Positions 18,186-26,795 of a stretch of 64,000 bases of DNA are shown one piece after another; positions within the stretch are counted from its first letter, which is position 1, and every line of letters starts with the position of its first letter. This DNA comes from RGIG3701 sp017403345 (GTDB lineage: Bacteria; Planctomycetota; Planctomycetia; Pirellulales; Thermoguttaceae): NCBI GenBank assembly GCA_017403345.1, contig JAFQOH010000079.1, positions 1-64,000 on the forward strand. Direction: 5' to 3'. Below the pieces are notes generated by a model, which saw nothing but the letters and a program-made list of their open reading frames with translations, was not told the DNA's origin and did not search any database. The position numbers and the translations under genes are program-made.

Positions 18186-19429
18186 TTCCCTCATCGGTAT
18201 GATTCTGTGAAAATTCCGTGATCTCGACGGTAAGATCGCGAGCTGGACCGGTATACACTTGCCGGAAGAGCCATAAAATCGGCTAAAAATCAAGACGTGC
18301 TTTCAGTATTTCAGCCTGCAAGGGAACTTAGCGACCCGTAGTATTCGGTGTTTCACCTGCCAACGGCACATCGGCACCCACTGGGCGCAGGGAACATATT
18401 CCGAAATGAAACTGCAAAAAGCCGGAAATAATGAAAGCACGTCACCTGGATGGTTTGAAATTTTTTGCGGTCTTTCTCCGCCCTGAAACCAACAAACAGT
18501 TACGTTTCTCTGAACGATCAATAAATAGTCAGGTTTTTGAAAATCTCCTGGGGTTAAAGGCATAAAATAGGAAAAAACCGATTTTCTGCCGGGATGCGAT
18601 CTCTCAGCACCCCCTGAAACCAGGACCGGAACGAACTCGCTGGATCTTCATGCAGGACTCCTTTCGGAAACTGACACTCGGAAACGGACTCGGGATACTC
18701 GAGCTCTCACAGACGATCTGTCGACCTCCTTCAGCGTCTGAGAGTCAGGATCTGATCCAAATCTTCACAAACGACTAATTATCCGGGAGCCTTTCTTCTC
18801 CCAAACGGACCGGACATTTCCAGCGGATCTGCCTGCGAAGTCAAATAAATCGCCGGTTTCCCGTGCATCAAAGATATATTGCAGGTAAATGGGAAATGAC
18901 GCGGTTCGGACCTGAACTTCTGATGAAAAAGTCTCTCGTTTCGCCGCCATGCCGTAATTCGGCGTTTTTTCCGCTGCGCTGTCTGGCTGGGCCGCGCCCG
19001 GGATGGACCCACGCTCCCTGCGGGGAAACATTCGACCCGAAAAGGGAACTTCAGCGTCAGTGGACTGCGAAGGAATTTGAAAACGAGCAGAACGTTTTCA
19101 TCCATTTGTCGTTTCTATTATTTTTATCGTCGGGATCTTGGCGATCCTCTTCTTTTTTTTCGAAAAAAAGAAAAAAATCATCTTTCGTTCCCCGATAAAA
19201 ATCGATCATTAATATTTTGCCTGTTTTACCGTTCGTGCCCATTTTAACTTTATCGAAGAGCACCGGCGCCACAGTTTTTCTATCAACATATACAGTATTA
19301 CACAATTTTGCAAAAAAGTCAAATCCCAAAAGCGAAAATTTAGAGATTTTTTCCAAATTTTTTTTAATTTTTGCCAAATTTCTTCAAAACAAAGCGAAAA
19401 AGTAAATTTTTAGGGCTCTTTCGGTGTGT

Positions 19430-19562
19430 GCGTATCGATCTAGGTTCCGATCTCACCACTGAGGCGCAGAAGAAACGCAGAAACAGACTGAAAAGAAAAA
19501 GAAGAAAAAAGTGAGGGAACGTGTCCTGACACGAATTTCACGAAAAAACCGAAAAGAGACGA
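19430..19562. repeat. Dispersed intergenic repeat, copy 2
   Basis: It shares GATCTCACCACTGAG, an A/G-rich middle part, and TGACACGAATTTCACG followed by AAAA.CCGAAAAG with the copy near 44400-44560, in the same order and spacing. Confidence 0.7.
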
Positions 19563-19631
19563 AAGATTGAAAATATTTTTGAACGCCGTTTGGTGGATTT
19601 CGCATTTTTTCGCGTTTCCTTTCTTTCCCCC

Positions 19632-19660
19632 TTGACTTTCCGAATGGGAGCTGGTATATT
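19632..19660 (+). promoter_or_regulatory. Sigma70-type promoter of the deacetylase gene
   Basis: TTGACT (19632-19637), 17-bp spacer, TATATT (19655-19660), about 94 bp before the ATG. Confidence 0.7.
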
Positions 19661-19753
19661 TGGAAACAGTGAGCGGAAAATGCCGGAATTTTACCGGTCC
19701 TGCCCAACTTTAAAATCCATCCCGACCTTTTGGAATCTGTTTTGAGGCTCAAT

Positions 19754-21361
19754 ATGAAACGAATTTTTTTCACAAACCCGCTTGGCACGATTTTTTCGGT
19801 CCTGTTTGCCCTTCTGATCCTCCCCGTTTCTGCAGCGCCGGTTTTTGCAGCGCCGGTTTCCGATGCGCCGGTTTCTGCAGCGCCGGTTTCTGCAGCGCCG
19901 GTTTCCGATGCGCCGGTTTCCGATGCGCCGATGCAGGAGCCGTCCGGACAGCGTTTTGTTTACGGTCTGGCACAGTATGAGCAGAATGTCGTTCTGGAAT
20001 TCGCGACTCCGGAGGAAGCACAGGCGGCGGAACTCACGAAGCTGGAAATGCCGGTCGGCAAGACGCTTGCGGTGAGCGGACGTTGGGACGATTCCAGCGG
20101 TGAGCACTATTTCATGTCGAAGACGATGGCGGAAAATGGATGGAAAGGGACGTTTTTCCTTAACAAATGCGATGAGAATTACGTCAAAAAGATCGTTTCG
20201 CAGATCATCGCGGACGGAAACTCCATCGGAGTGCATACCCTGCGGCATCCGCATCTCGAGCAGGTCGTGCCGAACCGGATGTTTGAAGAGATCCTGGGGA
20301 ACCGGATCGATCTGGAGAGCAAAACGGACCAGTGTGCATCGACGTTTACGTTCCCGTTTGGACTGGGACGCGATACGGAAGCGTCGCTGACCACTGCGGC
20401 GGAACAGGGGGCCGTTCTGAAACGCTGCGGACTGCTCGGCGGGCCGGAGACGATCAACATGGCGGAGCGAATGGGTCTGAAGCCGGAGGAATTCGTTTCG
20501 CCGTACCGATTTGTGGCGGATGACCGAAACCCGAATCTGGAGACGTTTGAAAAAGGGTGGAAAAACGGCATCGCGCAGATCGAAGCAGGCCGTTCGACCG
20601 TGGGACCGTACATGGCGCTGGGGACGCATTCCTGGCAGAGACACACGCACAAGGACGGCTTTGAGAGACTGAGCCGGATCCTGGCGACGCAGTCGGGAAA
20701 AAAGGAGATCTGGTACTGCACGTGCAATGAATTTACGGCCTGGCGTTTGAATTACGTTTGGGCTGAAGTCAGTGAGAAGAAAGTGGTTGGGAACCGCGCG
20801 GAGTTCACGATCCGCCGATTTGAGCCGCAGGAACTCGGAGCGGTCGTCGATCTTGGTCTGAAAGCAGTGCCGACGCCCCAAAAAGCGGAATGCGCGTGCG
20901 GAAAAACGCTGGAAATTACGGCAAATGGCGAGTTCATGCTTCCGAATGCTCCCGGTCAGACGCTCCCGGAAAAGATCGACCGGATCGACAATCTGACGAA
21001 TGCGCCGGCGGATCAGGCTGCGGAAAGTGCGGAATTTCCCGGTTTGCGGATCGGAGCGCAGATGGATATGGAGAAGAATGTCCTGACGGTCTTCCTCGCG
21101 AACGAGACCGGCAAAACGCTCACGGACGTCAAAGGCCAGGTCCGCCTCCCGCTGAAATGGAAAGGCGAGAAACCGAACTGGTTCGTCGAAAAGATCGAGT
21201 CGGGGAGTCAGGTGCTTTTGACGCTCGATCCGGGCGAAATGGAGACGGAGGCGCGTTTCGGAACGTACGATCTCCTGATCGATGTGCAGTGCGATTTTCG
21301 TCTGGATGAACAGACCGGGCGCATCCACAGTACGGTGACGGTCACTCAGCCGGCTCCGTAA
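19754..21361 (+). CDS. Secreted polysaccharide deacetylase (NodB-like)
   Basis: 535 residues. A signal peptide (MKRIFFTNPLGTIFSVLFAL...) is followed by a repetitive AAPVS/DAPVS linker (residues about 28-57). The NodB-type catalytic domain shows WDDSSGEHY as motif 1 (paired Asp) and HTLRHPH as motif 2 (the H-x-x-x-H metal ligands), then FPFGLGRD. The rest of the domain continues to about residue 310 (HSWQRHTH). The C-terminal 200 residues look like beta-sandwich domains of unknown role. It probably removes acetyl groups from a surface or dietary polysaccharide; the substrate is not indicated. The ATG at 19754 has GAGG 6 nt upstream; the TTG at 19730 is rejected. Confidence 0.8.
   Translation: MKRIFFTNPLGTIFSVLFALLILPVSAAPVFAAPVSDAPVSAAPVSAAPVSDAPVSDAPMQEPSGQRFVYGLAQYEQNVVLEFATPEEAQAAELTKLEMPVGKTLAVSGRWDDSSGEHYFMSKTMAENGWKGTFFLNKCDENYVKKIVSQIIADGNSIGVHTLRHPHLEQVVPNRMFEEILGNRIDLESKTDQCASTFTFPFGLGRDTEASLTTAAEQGAVLKRCGLLGGPETINMAERMGLKPEEFVSPYRFVADDRNPNLETFEKGWKNGIAQIEAGRSTVGPYMALGTHSWQRHTHKDGFERLSRILATQSGKKEIWYCTCNEFTAWRLNYVWAEVSEKKVVGNRAEFTIRRFEPQELGAVVDLGLKAVPTPQKAECACGKTLEITANGEFMLPNAPGQTLPEKIDRIDNLTNAPADQAAESAEFPGLRIGAQMDMEKNVLTVFLANETGKTLTDVKGQVRLPLKWKGEKPNWFVEKIESGSQVLLTLDPGEMETEARFGTYDLLIDVQCDFRLDEQTGRIHSTVTVTQPAP
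19835..19924 (+). repeat. 15-bp coding tandem repeat in the deacetylase N-terminus
   Basis: Six copies of a GCGCCGGTTTCTGCA-type unit alternate with a GCGCCGGTTTCCGAT variant and encode APVSA/APVSD repeats just after the signal peptide. Confidence 0.9.
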
Positions 21362-21395
21362 AGGGAACCGCAGGCTCGCAGCCGGCAGGAAAACG

Positions 21396-21428
21396 AAAAA
21401 GCACGAGTCAGACCGGCCCGTGCTTTTT
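21396..21428 (+). terminator. Intrinsic terminator after the deacetylase gene
   Basis: A 10-bp stem (AAAAAGCACG, 21396-21405, with 21419-21428) is followed by T-rich sequence. Its A/T arms allow it to work in both directions, and it sits between the convergent deacetylase and ribBA genes. Confidence 0.8.
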
Positions 21429-21468
21429 TCTGCTTTTTTCTGCTTTTTTTATTGAGTTTTCATCCGGA

Positions 21469-22746
21469 TCAGTTGCCGCTTTCTTCGCAGCCGCAGCCGC
21501 AATTTTTCGGCTCAAGCCCCGGCCAGATGTGTCCCATTTTCTCGACTTTCGTCCGAATGTAGGCTTCATTGAACGGATTGATCTCTCCCAAAATGCGGAC
21601 CTGCTCCGTGACGGTCAGATCGAAACTGTTGTAGATGAACGCGTCGACTTTCTTGGGATTGTTCGTCAGCAGGCGCATGTGCGTGATGCCGAGATCCTTC
21701 AGTATCTGAAGTCCTACGCCGTAGTCGCGGCTGTCCGCACGATGTCCGAGCGCCAAGTTGGCCTCTACGGTGTCGAGGCCGTGTTCCTGCAGTTTGTACG
21801 CTTTGATCTTTTCGGCCAGTCCGATGCCGCGTCCTTCCTGCGGGAGGTAGATCAGGTATCCGTAGCCGTCTTCCTTCATTCTTTCGAGCGATTTGATCAG
21901 CTGGTCGCCGCAGTCGCAGCGCAGGGAGCCGAGAAGGTCGCCGGTGAAGCAGGAAGAGTGCATGCGGACGAGCGGATTTTCCGCGATCTCTGCGTTTTTC
22001 GCGGTCTCTTTCGATCCGATCTGAATGACGACGGGCTCCATGCTTTCGTACTTGACTCCGTACGCGTAAATGTGTCCTGGACCGTACTTGGTCGGGAGGT
22101 TCGCGTCGGCGATGCGGTAGATGAGTTTCTCGCGGGAACGGCGGTAGCGGATGAGTTCTTCGATCGTCGAGTACTTCAAGTTGAACCGGTGCGCGATCTC
22201 GACCAGTTCATCACGCGACGCGCGGTTTCCGGACTCGTTGAGGATCTCGCAGCAGACGGCCGTCGGCGTCAGTCCCGCGACCTTCATCAGATCAACGGAG
22301 GCTTCCGTGTGTCCCGCACGCCGCAGAACGCCGCCTTCTTTTGCGATGAGCGGGTAAATGTGACCGGGGCGGGTGAAGTCGGCAACTTTGGAATTCGGAT
22401 CGGCAAGAGCTTTGATGGCGACGGCGCGTTCCTGTGCCGTGATCCCGGTCTTTGCCGTGATGTGGTCTACTGCGACTGTGAACTGGGTGGAGAGCGGCGC
22501 CGTGTTTTCACGGACCATTGGCTCAAGTTCCAGACGCTTGCAGTCATCCGGCAGCATTGGGACACAGACGAGTCCGCGTCCGTGCGTGATGCAGAAATTC
22601 ACCAGCTCCGGAGTCGCAAACTGAGCGGCAAAAATGAAGTCGCCTTCATTTTCGCGTTCTTCATCATCCATCATGATGACGATCTCACCTTTGGCCAAAG
22701 CGGCCGCCGTTTCGTCGATTGTTGAAAATTTCATGATTTTTTTCAT
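21469..22746 (-). CDS. ribBA: Bifunctional 3,4-dihydroxy-2-butanone-4-phosphate synthase / GTP cyclohydrolase II
   Basis: 425-residue fusion that supplies both precursors of riboflavin. The N-terminal RibB domain (residues about 5-205) has the acidic loop DDEERENEGDF and HTEASVDL. The C-terminal RibA domain (about 210-410) has the zinc-cysteine region HSSCFTGDLLGSLRCDCGDQL split over residues near 285-305, and YLPQEGRGIGL. The extreme C-terminus carries an extra Cys cluster (NCGCGCEESGN). The start is ATG 22746; a second ATG at 22734 (MKFSTID) is equally possible because neither has a strong ribosome site. No FMN riboswitch is seen upstream. Confidence 0.95.
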   Translation of the reverse strand: MKKIMKFSTIDETAAALAKGEIVIMMDDEERENEGDFIFAAQFATPELVNFCITHGRGLVCVPMLPDDCKRLELEPMVRENTAPLSTQFTVAVDHITAKTGITAQERAVAIKALADPNSKVADFTRPGHIYPLIAKEGGVLRRAGHTEASVDLMKVAGLTPTAVCCEILNESGNRASRDELVEIAHRFNLKYSTIEELIRYRRSREKLIYRIADANLPTKYGPGHIYAYGVKYESMEPVVIQIGSKETAKNAEIAENPLVRMHSSCFTGDLLGSLRCDCGDQLIKSLERMKEDGYGYLIYLPQEGRGIGLAEKIKAYKLQEHGLDTVEANLALGHRADSRDYGVGLQILKDLGITHMRLLTNNPKKVDAFIYNSFDLTVTEQVRILGEINPFNEAYIRTKVEKMGHIWPGLEPKNCGCGCEESGN

Positions 22747-22809
22747 GGAATGCTAAAAAAAGGAACTGCACCATCATTCTTTCGGGCAGCAGAACGGGAT
22801 TTTCCCTCC

Positions 22810-22837
22810 ATTCTACCATAAATCGAAAAAATTGCAA
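22810..22837 (-). promoter_or_regulatory. Sigma70-type promoter of ribBA
   Basis: On the minus strand: TTGCAA (22832-22837), 16-bp spacer, TAGAAT (22810-22815), in the short spacer after the M28 peptidase gene. Confidence 0.6.
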
Positions 22838-22868
22838 GAAGGGTGGGGAAAATTTCAGGCCCGCCAAA

Positions 22869-24023
22869 CTATTTTTTGTTCCGAAGCCACTCGCTCACCA
22901 CCCAGCCGACTCGTGCCGCGGAGAGCGGGGAGCATTTGTCCGGCGTGTCTTCGTGAGTGTGCCAGAATTCGTAGTCCAGGTCGATGATGTCCACGACCGG
23001 GATCTTGCCGAACTCGTAGAGGTACAGATGGTCATCCGTGATGAATGTGCCGATCTGCGGGACGAACTCACGCACGCCGAGCTGTTTCGCCGTGTTCCAG
23101 ATCTCGCTCTGGATCATGCGGATACGCTGATTTTTGAAGGAAAAAGCTTCCTTCATCAGAAGAACGTCATGCTGCGTGACGAGATCCAGAAGAACGCCTG
23201 CCGTGTACGTGAATCCGCGTTTTGCCGGACTTTGGGAGGCATAGACCCGCCCGAAATATTCGGAACCCCAGCAGAATCGTTCATTGGGAAGAAGCTGTCG
23301 GCTGGGCCGGAACATGAATTCCTCGGCATCGAGCATCACGATGTCTACGCCGTAGCGGGTCTGCTCTTCTGCCAGAATTTTCGGAAGCTCCTTCGCCAGG
23401 ACCATCAGAATGCCGATCCCGCCCGCATTGTCTTCGGCACCGACGAACGGAAGGTGCTGCATATGGATCGGATCTGCGGTCGGGATCGGGAGCGTGTCGT
23501 AGTGGGCGCAGAAAAGGATCCGCTCTTTCCGTTCCGGTCTCCAGCGGAAAATGAGATTCATCCCATCGACTTTTTGAGTCGGACTTCCGGGGTACGGAAA
23601 CCGAAATGCCTGCTTTTGTACTTCTGCTCCGCATTGCGTGAAATGGCGGATCAGGTATTCCTGCTGCTTTTTCATCCCCTCAGATCCGGACGGGCGCGGA
23701 CCCATGGCGCAGAGTTCCGTCAGGTACTGATGCGCAAGCTGACCGTCAAACGGGATCTCTTCCAGCGGACGTTCTGCTGGGATCGCCGGTTTTTCGACTT
23801 CACGCTCTTCTTTACTCTCTTCCGAAGGACCCTCTTCCAAAGAACCAGAGACGGCATCTGTCCGGACGGTTTCCGCCTCATGGGAATTTTTAGCCGTGGA
23901 CTGGGCGGAAAAACCGTTTCCTGAACCCGGATCCGTACCGGAAAACGGCATGAATGCAGGAAGCAGAAATCCGGCTAAAAGTCCGAGCGGAAGCAGGATG
24001 ACGCACAAAAGTTTCTTTTTCAT
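22869..24023 (-). CDS. Secreted M28-family peptidase / glutaminyl cyclotransferase-like protein
   Basis: 384 residues. An N-terminal signal or membrane anchor (KKLLCVILLPLGLLAGFLLP) and an acidic linker precede the M28 zinc domain. Metal and catalytic positions are visible as CAHYDTLP, VGAEDNAGG, MLDAEEF and the late histidine FWHTHEDTPD. The layout (AEDNAGG, then GVDIVMLDAEEF, then WGSEYF) is closest to the glutaminyl-peptide cyclotransferase-like branch, so either an aminopeptidase or a cyclase is possible. The ATG at 24023 overlaps the stop codon of the BASS transporter gene in an ATGA (24020-24023), which implies translational coupling. Longer in-frame upstream sequence belongs to that gene and is excluded. 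Confidence 0.85.
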   Translation of the reverse strand: MKKKLLCVILLPLGLLAGFLLPAFMPFSGTDPGSGNGFSAQSTAKNSHEAETVRTDAVSGSLEEGPSEESKEEREVEKPAIPAERPLEEIPFDGQLAHQYLTELCAMGPRPSGSEGMKKQQEYLIRHFTQCGAEVQKQAFRFPYPGSPTQKVDGMNLIFRWRPERKERILFCAHYDTLPIPTADPIHMQHLPFVGAEDNAGGIGILMVLAKELPKILAEEQTRYGVDIVMLDAEEFMFRPSRQLLPNERFCWGSEYFGRVYASQSPAKRGFTYTAGVLLDLVTQHDVLLMKEAFSFKNQRIRMIQSEIWNTAKQLGVREFVPQIGTFITDDHLYLYEFGKIPVVDIIDLDYEFWHTHEDTPDKCSPLSAARVGWVVSEWLRNKK

Positions 24024-25045
24024 GGGAGGGCCTCTTGAGGTTCGGACCGGTCGGCAAGATACCGAAGGAGCTGCACGAGAATGATCCCCGTGAACATGCA
24101 CCCGAAAGTGTACATCGCGCAGCAAAGAGCGACTTTCGGCTGATTTTCGAAGTAAATGCCCGCCAGCATGACGCCGAGGCCAGCGTTCTGCATTCCGACT
24201 TCCACCATGAGCGCGCGTGCTTTCCGCATATCGAGCTTCATGAGTTTCGCAGCCAAAAATCCGGCTGTGTAGCCTCCAAAGTTTACGAGAAGCATCGGAG
24301 CGAGCATCTGCATCGGGAAACTTTTGCCGCGATTGCCCGCCACCGCGCACGCGATGATCAGAATGATGACCAGATTCGCGGTGATCTCGCCGAAATTCTG
24401 CGCGAAACGGTTCCATTTTTTCGAGATCCGAGCCAGCGAGAAACCGAGACCGACCGGAAGGACGACGGTGAGCAGGAGCGTTTTCGCCATATCGATGACG
24501 ACCTGACCGTTGAAGTAGCTCTGATCCGCGCTGTCCGTGCAGCCGAAGCAGGTTCCGAGGATCGCGATCGCAAGGTAAAGCGTCATTGGCACGATGAACG
24601 GTGAAAGAAGCGTCGCGGAGGTCGTCAGACCCACCGAGTAGCTGACGTTTCCCCGTGCGATCATCGTGAGCATATTCGACGCCATCGCTCCCGGTACGCA
24701 CCCGACGAGCATCATGCCGATGAAGTACGGTCCCTCAAGCCCGAAAATGCACGATGCGAGAAACGCCAGAAGCGGCATGGAAAGGTACTGCGCGCACGTT
24801 CCTCCTGCGACCTGCGGCCACTGTTTGGCGACGGAACGCAGTTCGTCGACCGGTAGGAGCGAACCGATCATCAGCATCGTCACCGCGATGTAGATCTCGG
24901 CCATGCTGATCTTGAAGATCCCGCAGTCGATCGGCGGCTGGATAAACGGATCGAAAACCAGTCCGAAATTAGGCCAGTACCATGCCAGGACGCACGTGAG
25001 CGTGAGCCAGATGATGAGAAATTTGGTCAGGAGTTTGCGAAACAT
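24020..25045 (-). CDS. Bile acid:sodium symporter (BASS) family transporter
   Basis: 341-residue inner-membrane protein with about nine to ten hydrophobic segments. The family phrase is CVPGAMASNMLTMIARGN, followed by SYSVGLTTSATLLSPF, the sodium-binding crossover region of the fold, and later EVGMQNAGLGVMLA. The family carries organic anions with sodium; the substrate here is unknown. The ATG at 25045 (MFRKLLTKF) begins just before the first membrane segment; in-frame codons farther upstream lack a ribosome site. It is followed without a gap by the M28 peptidase gene. Confidence 0.85.
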   Translation of the reverse strand: MFRKLLTKFLIIWLTLTCVLAWYWPNFGLVFDPFIQPPIDCGIFKISMAEIYIAVTMLMIGSLLPVDELRSVAKQWPQVAGGTCAQYLSMPLLAFLASCIFGLEGPYFIGMMLVGCVPGAMASNMLTMIARGNVSYSVGLTTSATLLSPFIVPMTLYLAIAILGTCFGCTDSADQSYFNGQVVIDMAKTLLLTVVLPVGLGFSLARISKKWNRFAQNFGEITANLVIILIIACAVAGNRGKSFPMQMLAPMLLVNFGGYTAGFLAAKLMKLDMRKARALMVEVGMQNAGLGVMLAGIYFENQPKVALCCAMYTFGCMFTGIILVQLLRYLADRSEPQEALP

Positions 25046-25184
25046 GATCCAAGGACCGGCGGTTTTTCGTGAACTCCTTCCGTTCTGCGTGAAGTCACTT
25101 TGCTGCCGGGTGAAAAAGGGAAAATGGTGAAAAAGGGAAAATGGGAAAATGAAATGGACCTGAATTTTAAAATTCACGAAACGA

Positions 25185-25222
25185 AAACGGGACCCGCTCC
25201 GAAAAAGAGGCCGGTCCCGTTT
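25185..25222 (-). terminator. Intrinsic terminator after iorB
   Basis: A 10-bp perfect stem (AAACGGGACC 25185-25194 with 25213-25222) is followed on the minus strand by TTTTCGTTTC. It lies directly after the iorB stop codon and ends the ior operon. Confidence 0.75.
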
Positions 25223-25231
25223 GGAAAAGGG

Positions 25232-25822
25232 TCAGAGTTCCGACGGAGCTTTCGCGCCGGTCTGGAATGCCGTGATGTTCAGGTCGATGAACTTCGGCTT
25301 GACGCACTCGCGGATGGCCTGCTCCCAGATCTCGGAGGTCAGGTTTTCGAGTTTCGTGGAAAGGGCGCCGAGAAGCACGACGTTCGCGCACTTCGGATTC
25401 CCAAGTTCCTGCGCGATCCGGTTCGCGTCGAGGTAGACGAGATTTTTGAAGGACTGCTTCAGGATCTCTTTTGCGTTTTCCGGATAGACGGCAGTTCCGG
25501 AAGAGACGGTCGTCGGGATGATGACCTGACTGTTCACGACGGCAAGACCGTCCGGAGAAAGGAAGTCGGCGTAGCGGAGCGCTTCGATACGCTCGAGCGA
25601 CATCAGAACGGTCGCCTCACCTTTGGAGACGAGCGGACTGAAGACTTTTTCGCCGTAGCGGATCTGTCCGATGACCGACCCTCCGCGCTGGGCCATGCCG
25701 TGCACTTCGTTAGTCTTCACGTCGAAACCGGCAAACCCTGCGGCCTTCGCAAGAATTTCACTCGCGAGCAGGATCCCCTGACCGCCGACACCGGCGAGAA
25801 CGATACTGGTAGTTTTGTTCAT
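25232..25822 (-). CDS. iorB: Indolepyruvate ferredoxin oxidoreductase beta subunit
   Basis: 196-residue gamma-domain subunit that pairs with IorA to oxidise aryl pyruvates to aryl-acetyl-CoA with ferredoxin as acceptor. The N-terminal phrase IVLAGVGGQGILLASEIL and the following EVHGMAQRGGSVIGQIRYG are family signatures. It would normally follow iorA directly, but here a restriction-modification pair separates the two genes on the same strand. The start is ATG 25822, 22 bp after the restriction gene stop, with only a weak ribosome site; translation may depend on read-through from the genes upstream. Confidence 0.93.
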   Translation of the reverse strand: MNKTTSIVLAGVGGQGILLASEILAKAAGFAGFDVKTNEVHGMAQRGGSVIGQIRYGEKVFSPLVSKGEATVLMSLERIEALRYADFLSPDGLAVVNSQVIIPTTVSSGTAVYPENAKEILKQSFKNLVYLDANRIAQELGNPKCANVVLLGALSTKLENLTSEIWEQAIRECVKPKFIDLNITAFQTGAKAPSEL

Positions 25823-25844
25823 GGTTTTATGGGTTCAAAAAAAG

Positions 25845-26795
25845 TTAATTGAAATATGGTCCCAGGAAACGGCTTCCATTGAAATGGATCATGTGTGTTG
25901 GATTATCAGCCGTCCACACTTCCGTTTCCCAGGCAATTTCGCTTGAGTAACGTTTCATTGTATTTCGATCTGGAAAGGCAGATACGAAAACCAATCCTGC
26001 AGAACATTCTGCAAATAATTGAGTTAATTCTTCTTTTCGTTTAGGATCAACTGGACCATGTGAAGTAACTGCTTCCGCCAGAATCAGCCAATTTTCAGAT
26101 TCAAGCCACGCAATTATATCCGGCATTTTTCCGTGTGAGTTCACGGTACAATTTAATTGTTCTGCGAGTTTTTCGTCAAAAAATCCCCATTTTTCACCGG
26201 TATCTCCAAGATAAATCAGTCTGGCTTCTTTTATGAATTGAGGAATAAAAAGTTCCACAAAATCACGAATAAGCTGACTATGTTTTCCTGGAGAAAGGGA
26301 TAGTTTCATTTCGGGAATGGAAATATGTACTTTCTCCCGTTCTTCTGCATATTTTTTAGCAAGTGATGGCTGTTTGACCTTAAATTTTGCCAAATTTTGA
26401 TTCCAGATGGACTTTTTTTCAAATGTTTGGAGCAGATCCAGACATTCTGCCGTAATCTGGTAAACGTTTGCAGGGGAATTGATCGCTCTTTGGGGATCAT
26501 CCGGATTTAGACAGACCAGACCTGCCTGCATAAATTGATGAAGGGTCTGCCGTCGAATCGTTTCACGGGTATTGGGAGCATATTGCTTTCCATAATATTG
26601 CGCAATCCAATTCATTATCGGAGTTACTCCCAGGAGGGGATTTTCTGCATTTTTCCACTTTTTCTCTGGCTGTAGATCCAGTAAGGCAAGCAGCGTTAAG
26701 GCGGAACGTTCATTTTGCTGTGCCTTAGGAAGATCTAAAAGCTTCAGGATTTTTATGGCCTCCTGAATGTAAATATGTTGACTGGACTCAGGCAT
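25845..26795 (-). CDS. BsuBI/PstI-like type II restriction endonuclease
   Basis: 316 residues, the size typical of this enzyme family. The N-terminal half is helical with winged-helix character (RQTLHQFMQAGL, SPANVYQIT). The C-terminal catalytic domain shows LIYLGDTGEKW, MPDIIAWL and LILAEAVTSHGPVDPKRKEEL, that is the D...E-x-V arrangement expected of the family nuclease site. BsuBI and PstI cut CTGCAG, so that target is inferred. The ATG at 26795 overlaps the methylase gene by 8 bp and has GGAAG just upstream. The gene is clearly more AT-rich than iorA and iorB on each side. Confidence 0.88.
   Translation of the reverse strand: MPESSQHIYIQEAIKILKLLDLPKAQQNERSALTLLALLDLQPEKKWKNAENPLLGVTPIMNWIAQYYGKQYAPNTRETIRRQTLHQFMQAGLVCLNPDDPQRAINSPANVYQITAECLDLLQTFEKKSIWNQNLAKFKVKQPSLAKKYAEEREKVHISIPEMKLSLSPGKHSQLIRDFVELFIPQFIKEARLIYLGDTGEKWGFFDEKLAEQLNCTVNSHGKMPDIIAWLESENWLILAEAVTSHGPVDPKRKEELTQLFAECSAGLVFVSAFPDRNTMKRYSSEIAWETEVWTADNPTHMIHFNGSRFLGPYFN

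Larger units (their letters stand above)
17928..19631 (+). other. Gene-free stretch of about 1.7 kb
   Basis: Only short, low-quality frames occur on either strand. It holds two copies of a dispersed intergenic repeat (see separate entries), an A/T-rich tract at about 19090-19420, and a GC-richer middle part (18250-19080) without recognised coding or RNA motifs. A decayed gene or an undescribed RNA cannot be excluded. Confidence 0.5.

Noticed and set aside
18301..19105. Short minus-strand ORFs as real genes
   Set aside because: No ribosome sites, no family resemblance, and several overlapping frames of equal quality; better left as an unexplained spacer.
19691..21328. 545-residue minus-strand frame opposite the deacetylase gene
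   Set aside because: Antisense shadow; the Arg-rich repeat NRRCRNRR is just the reverse of the APVSA repeat.
22747..22868. FMN riboswitch before ribBA
   Set aside because: The spacer is only about 120 nt and lacks the conserved FMN-element sequence blocks.
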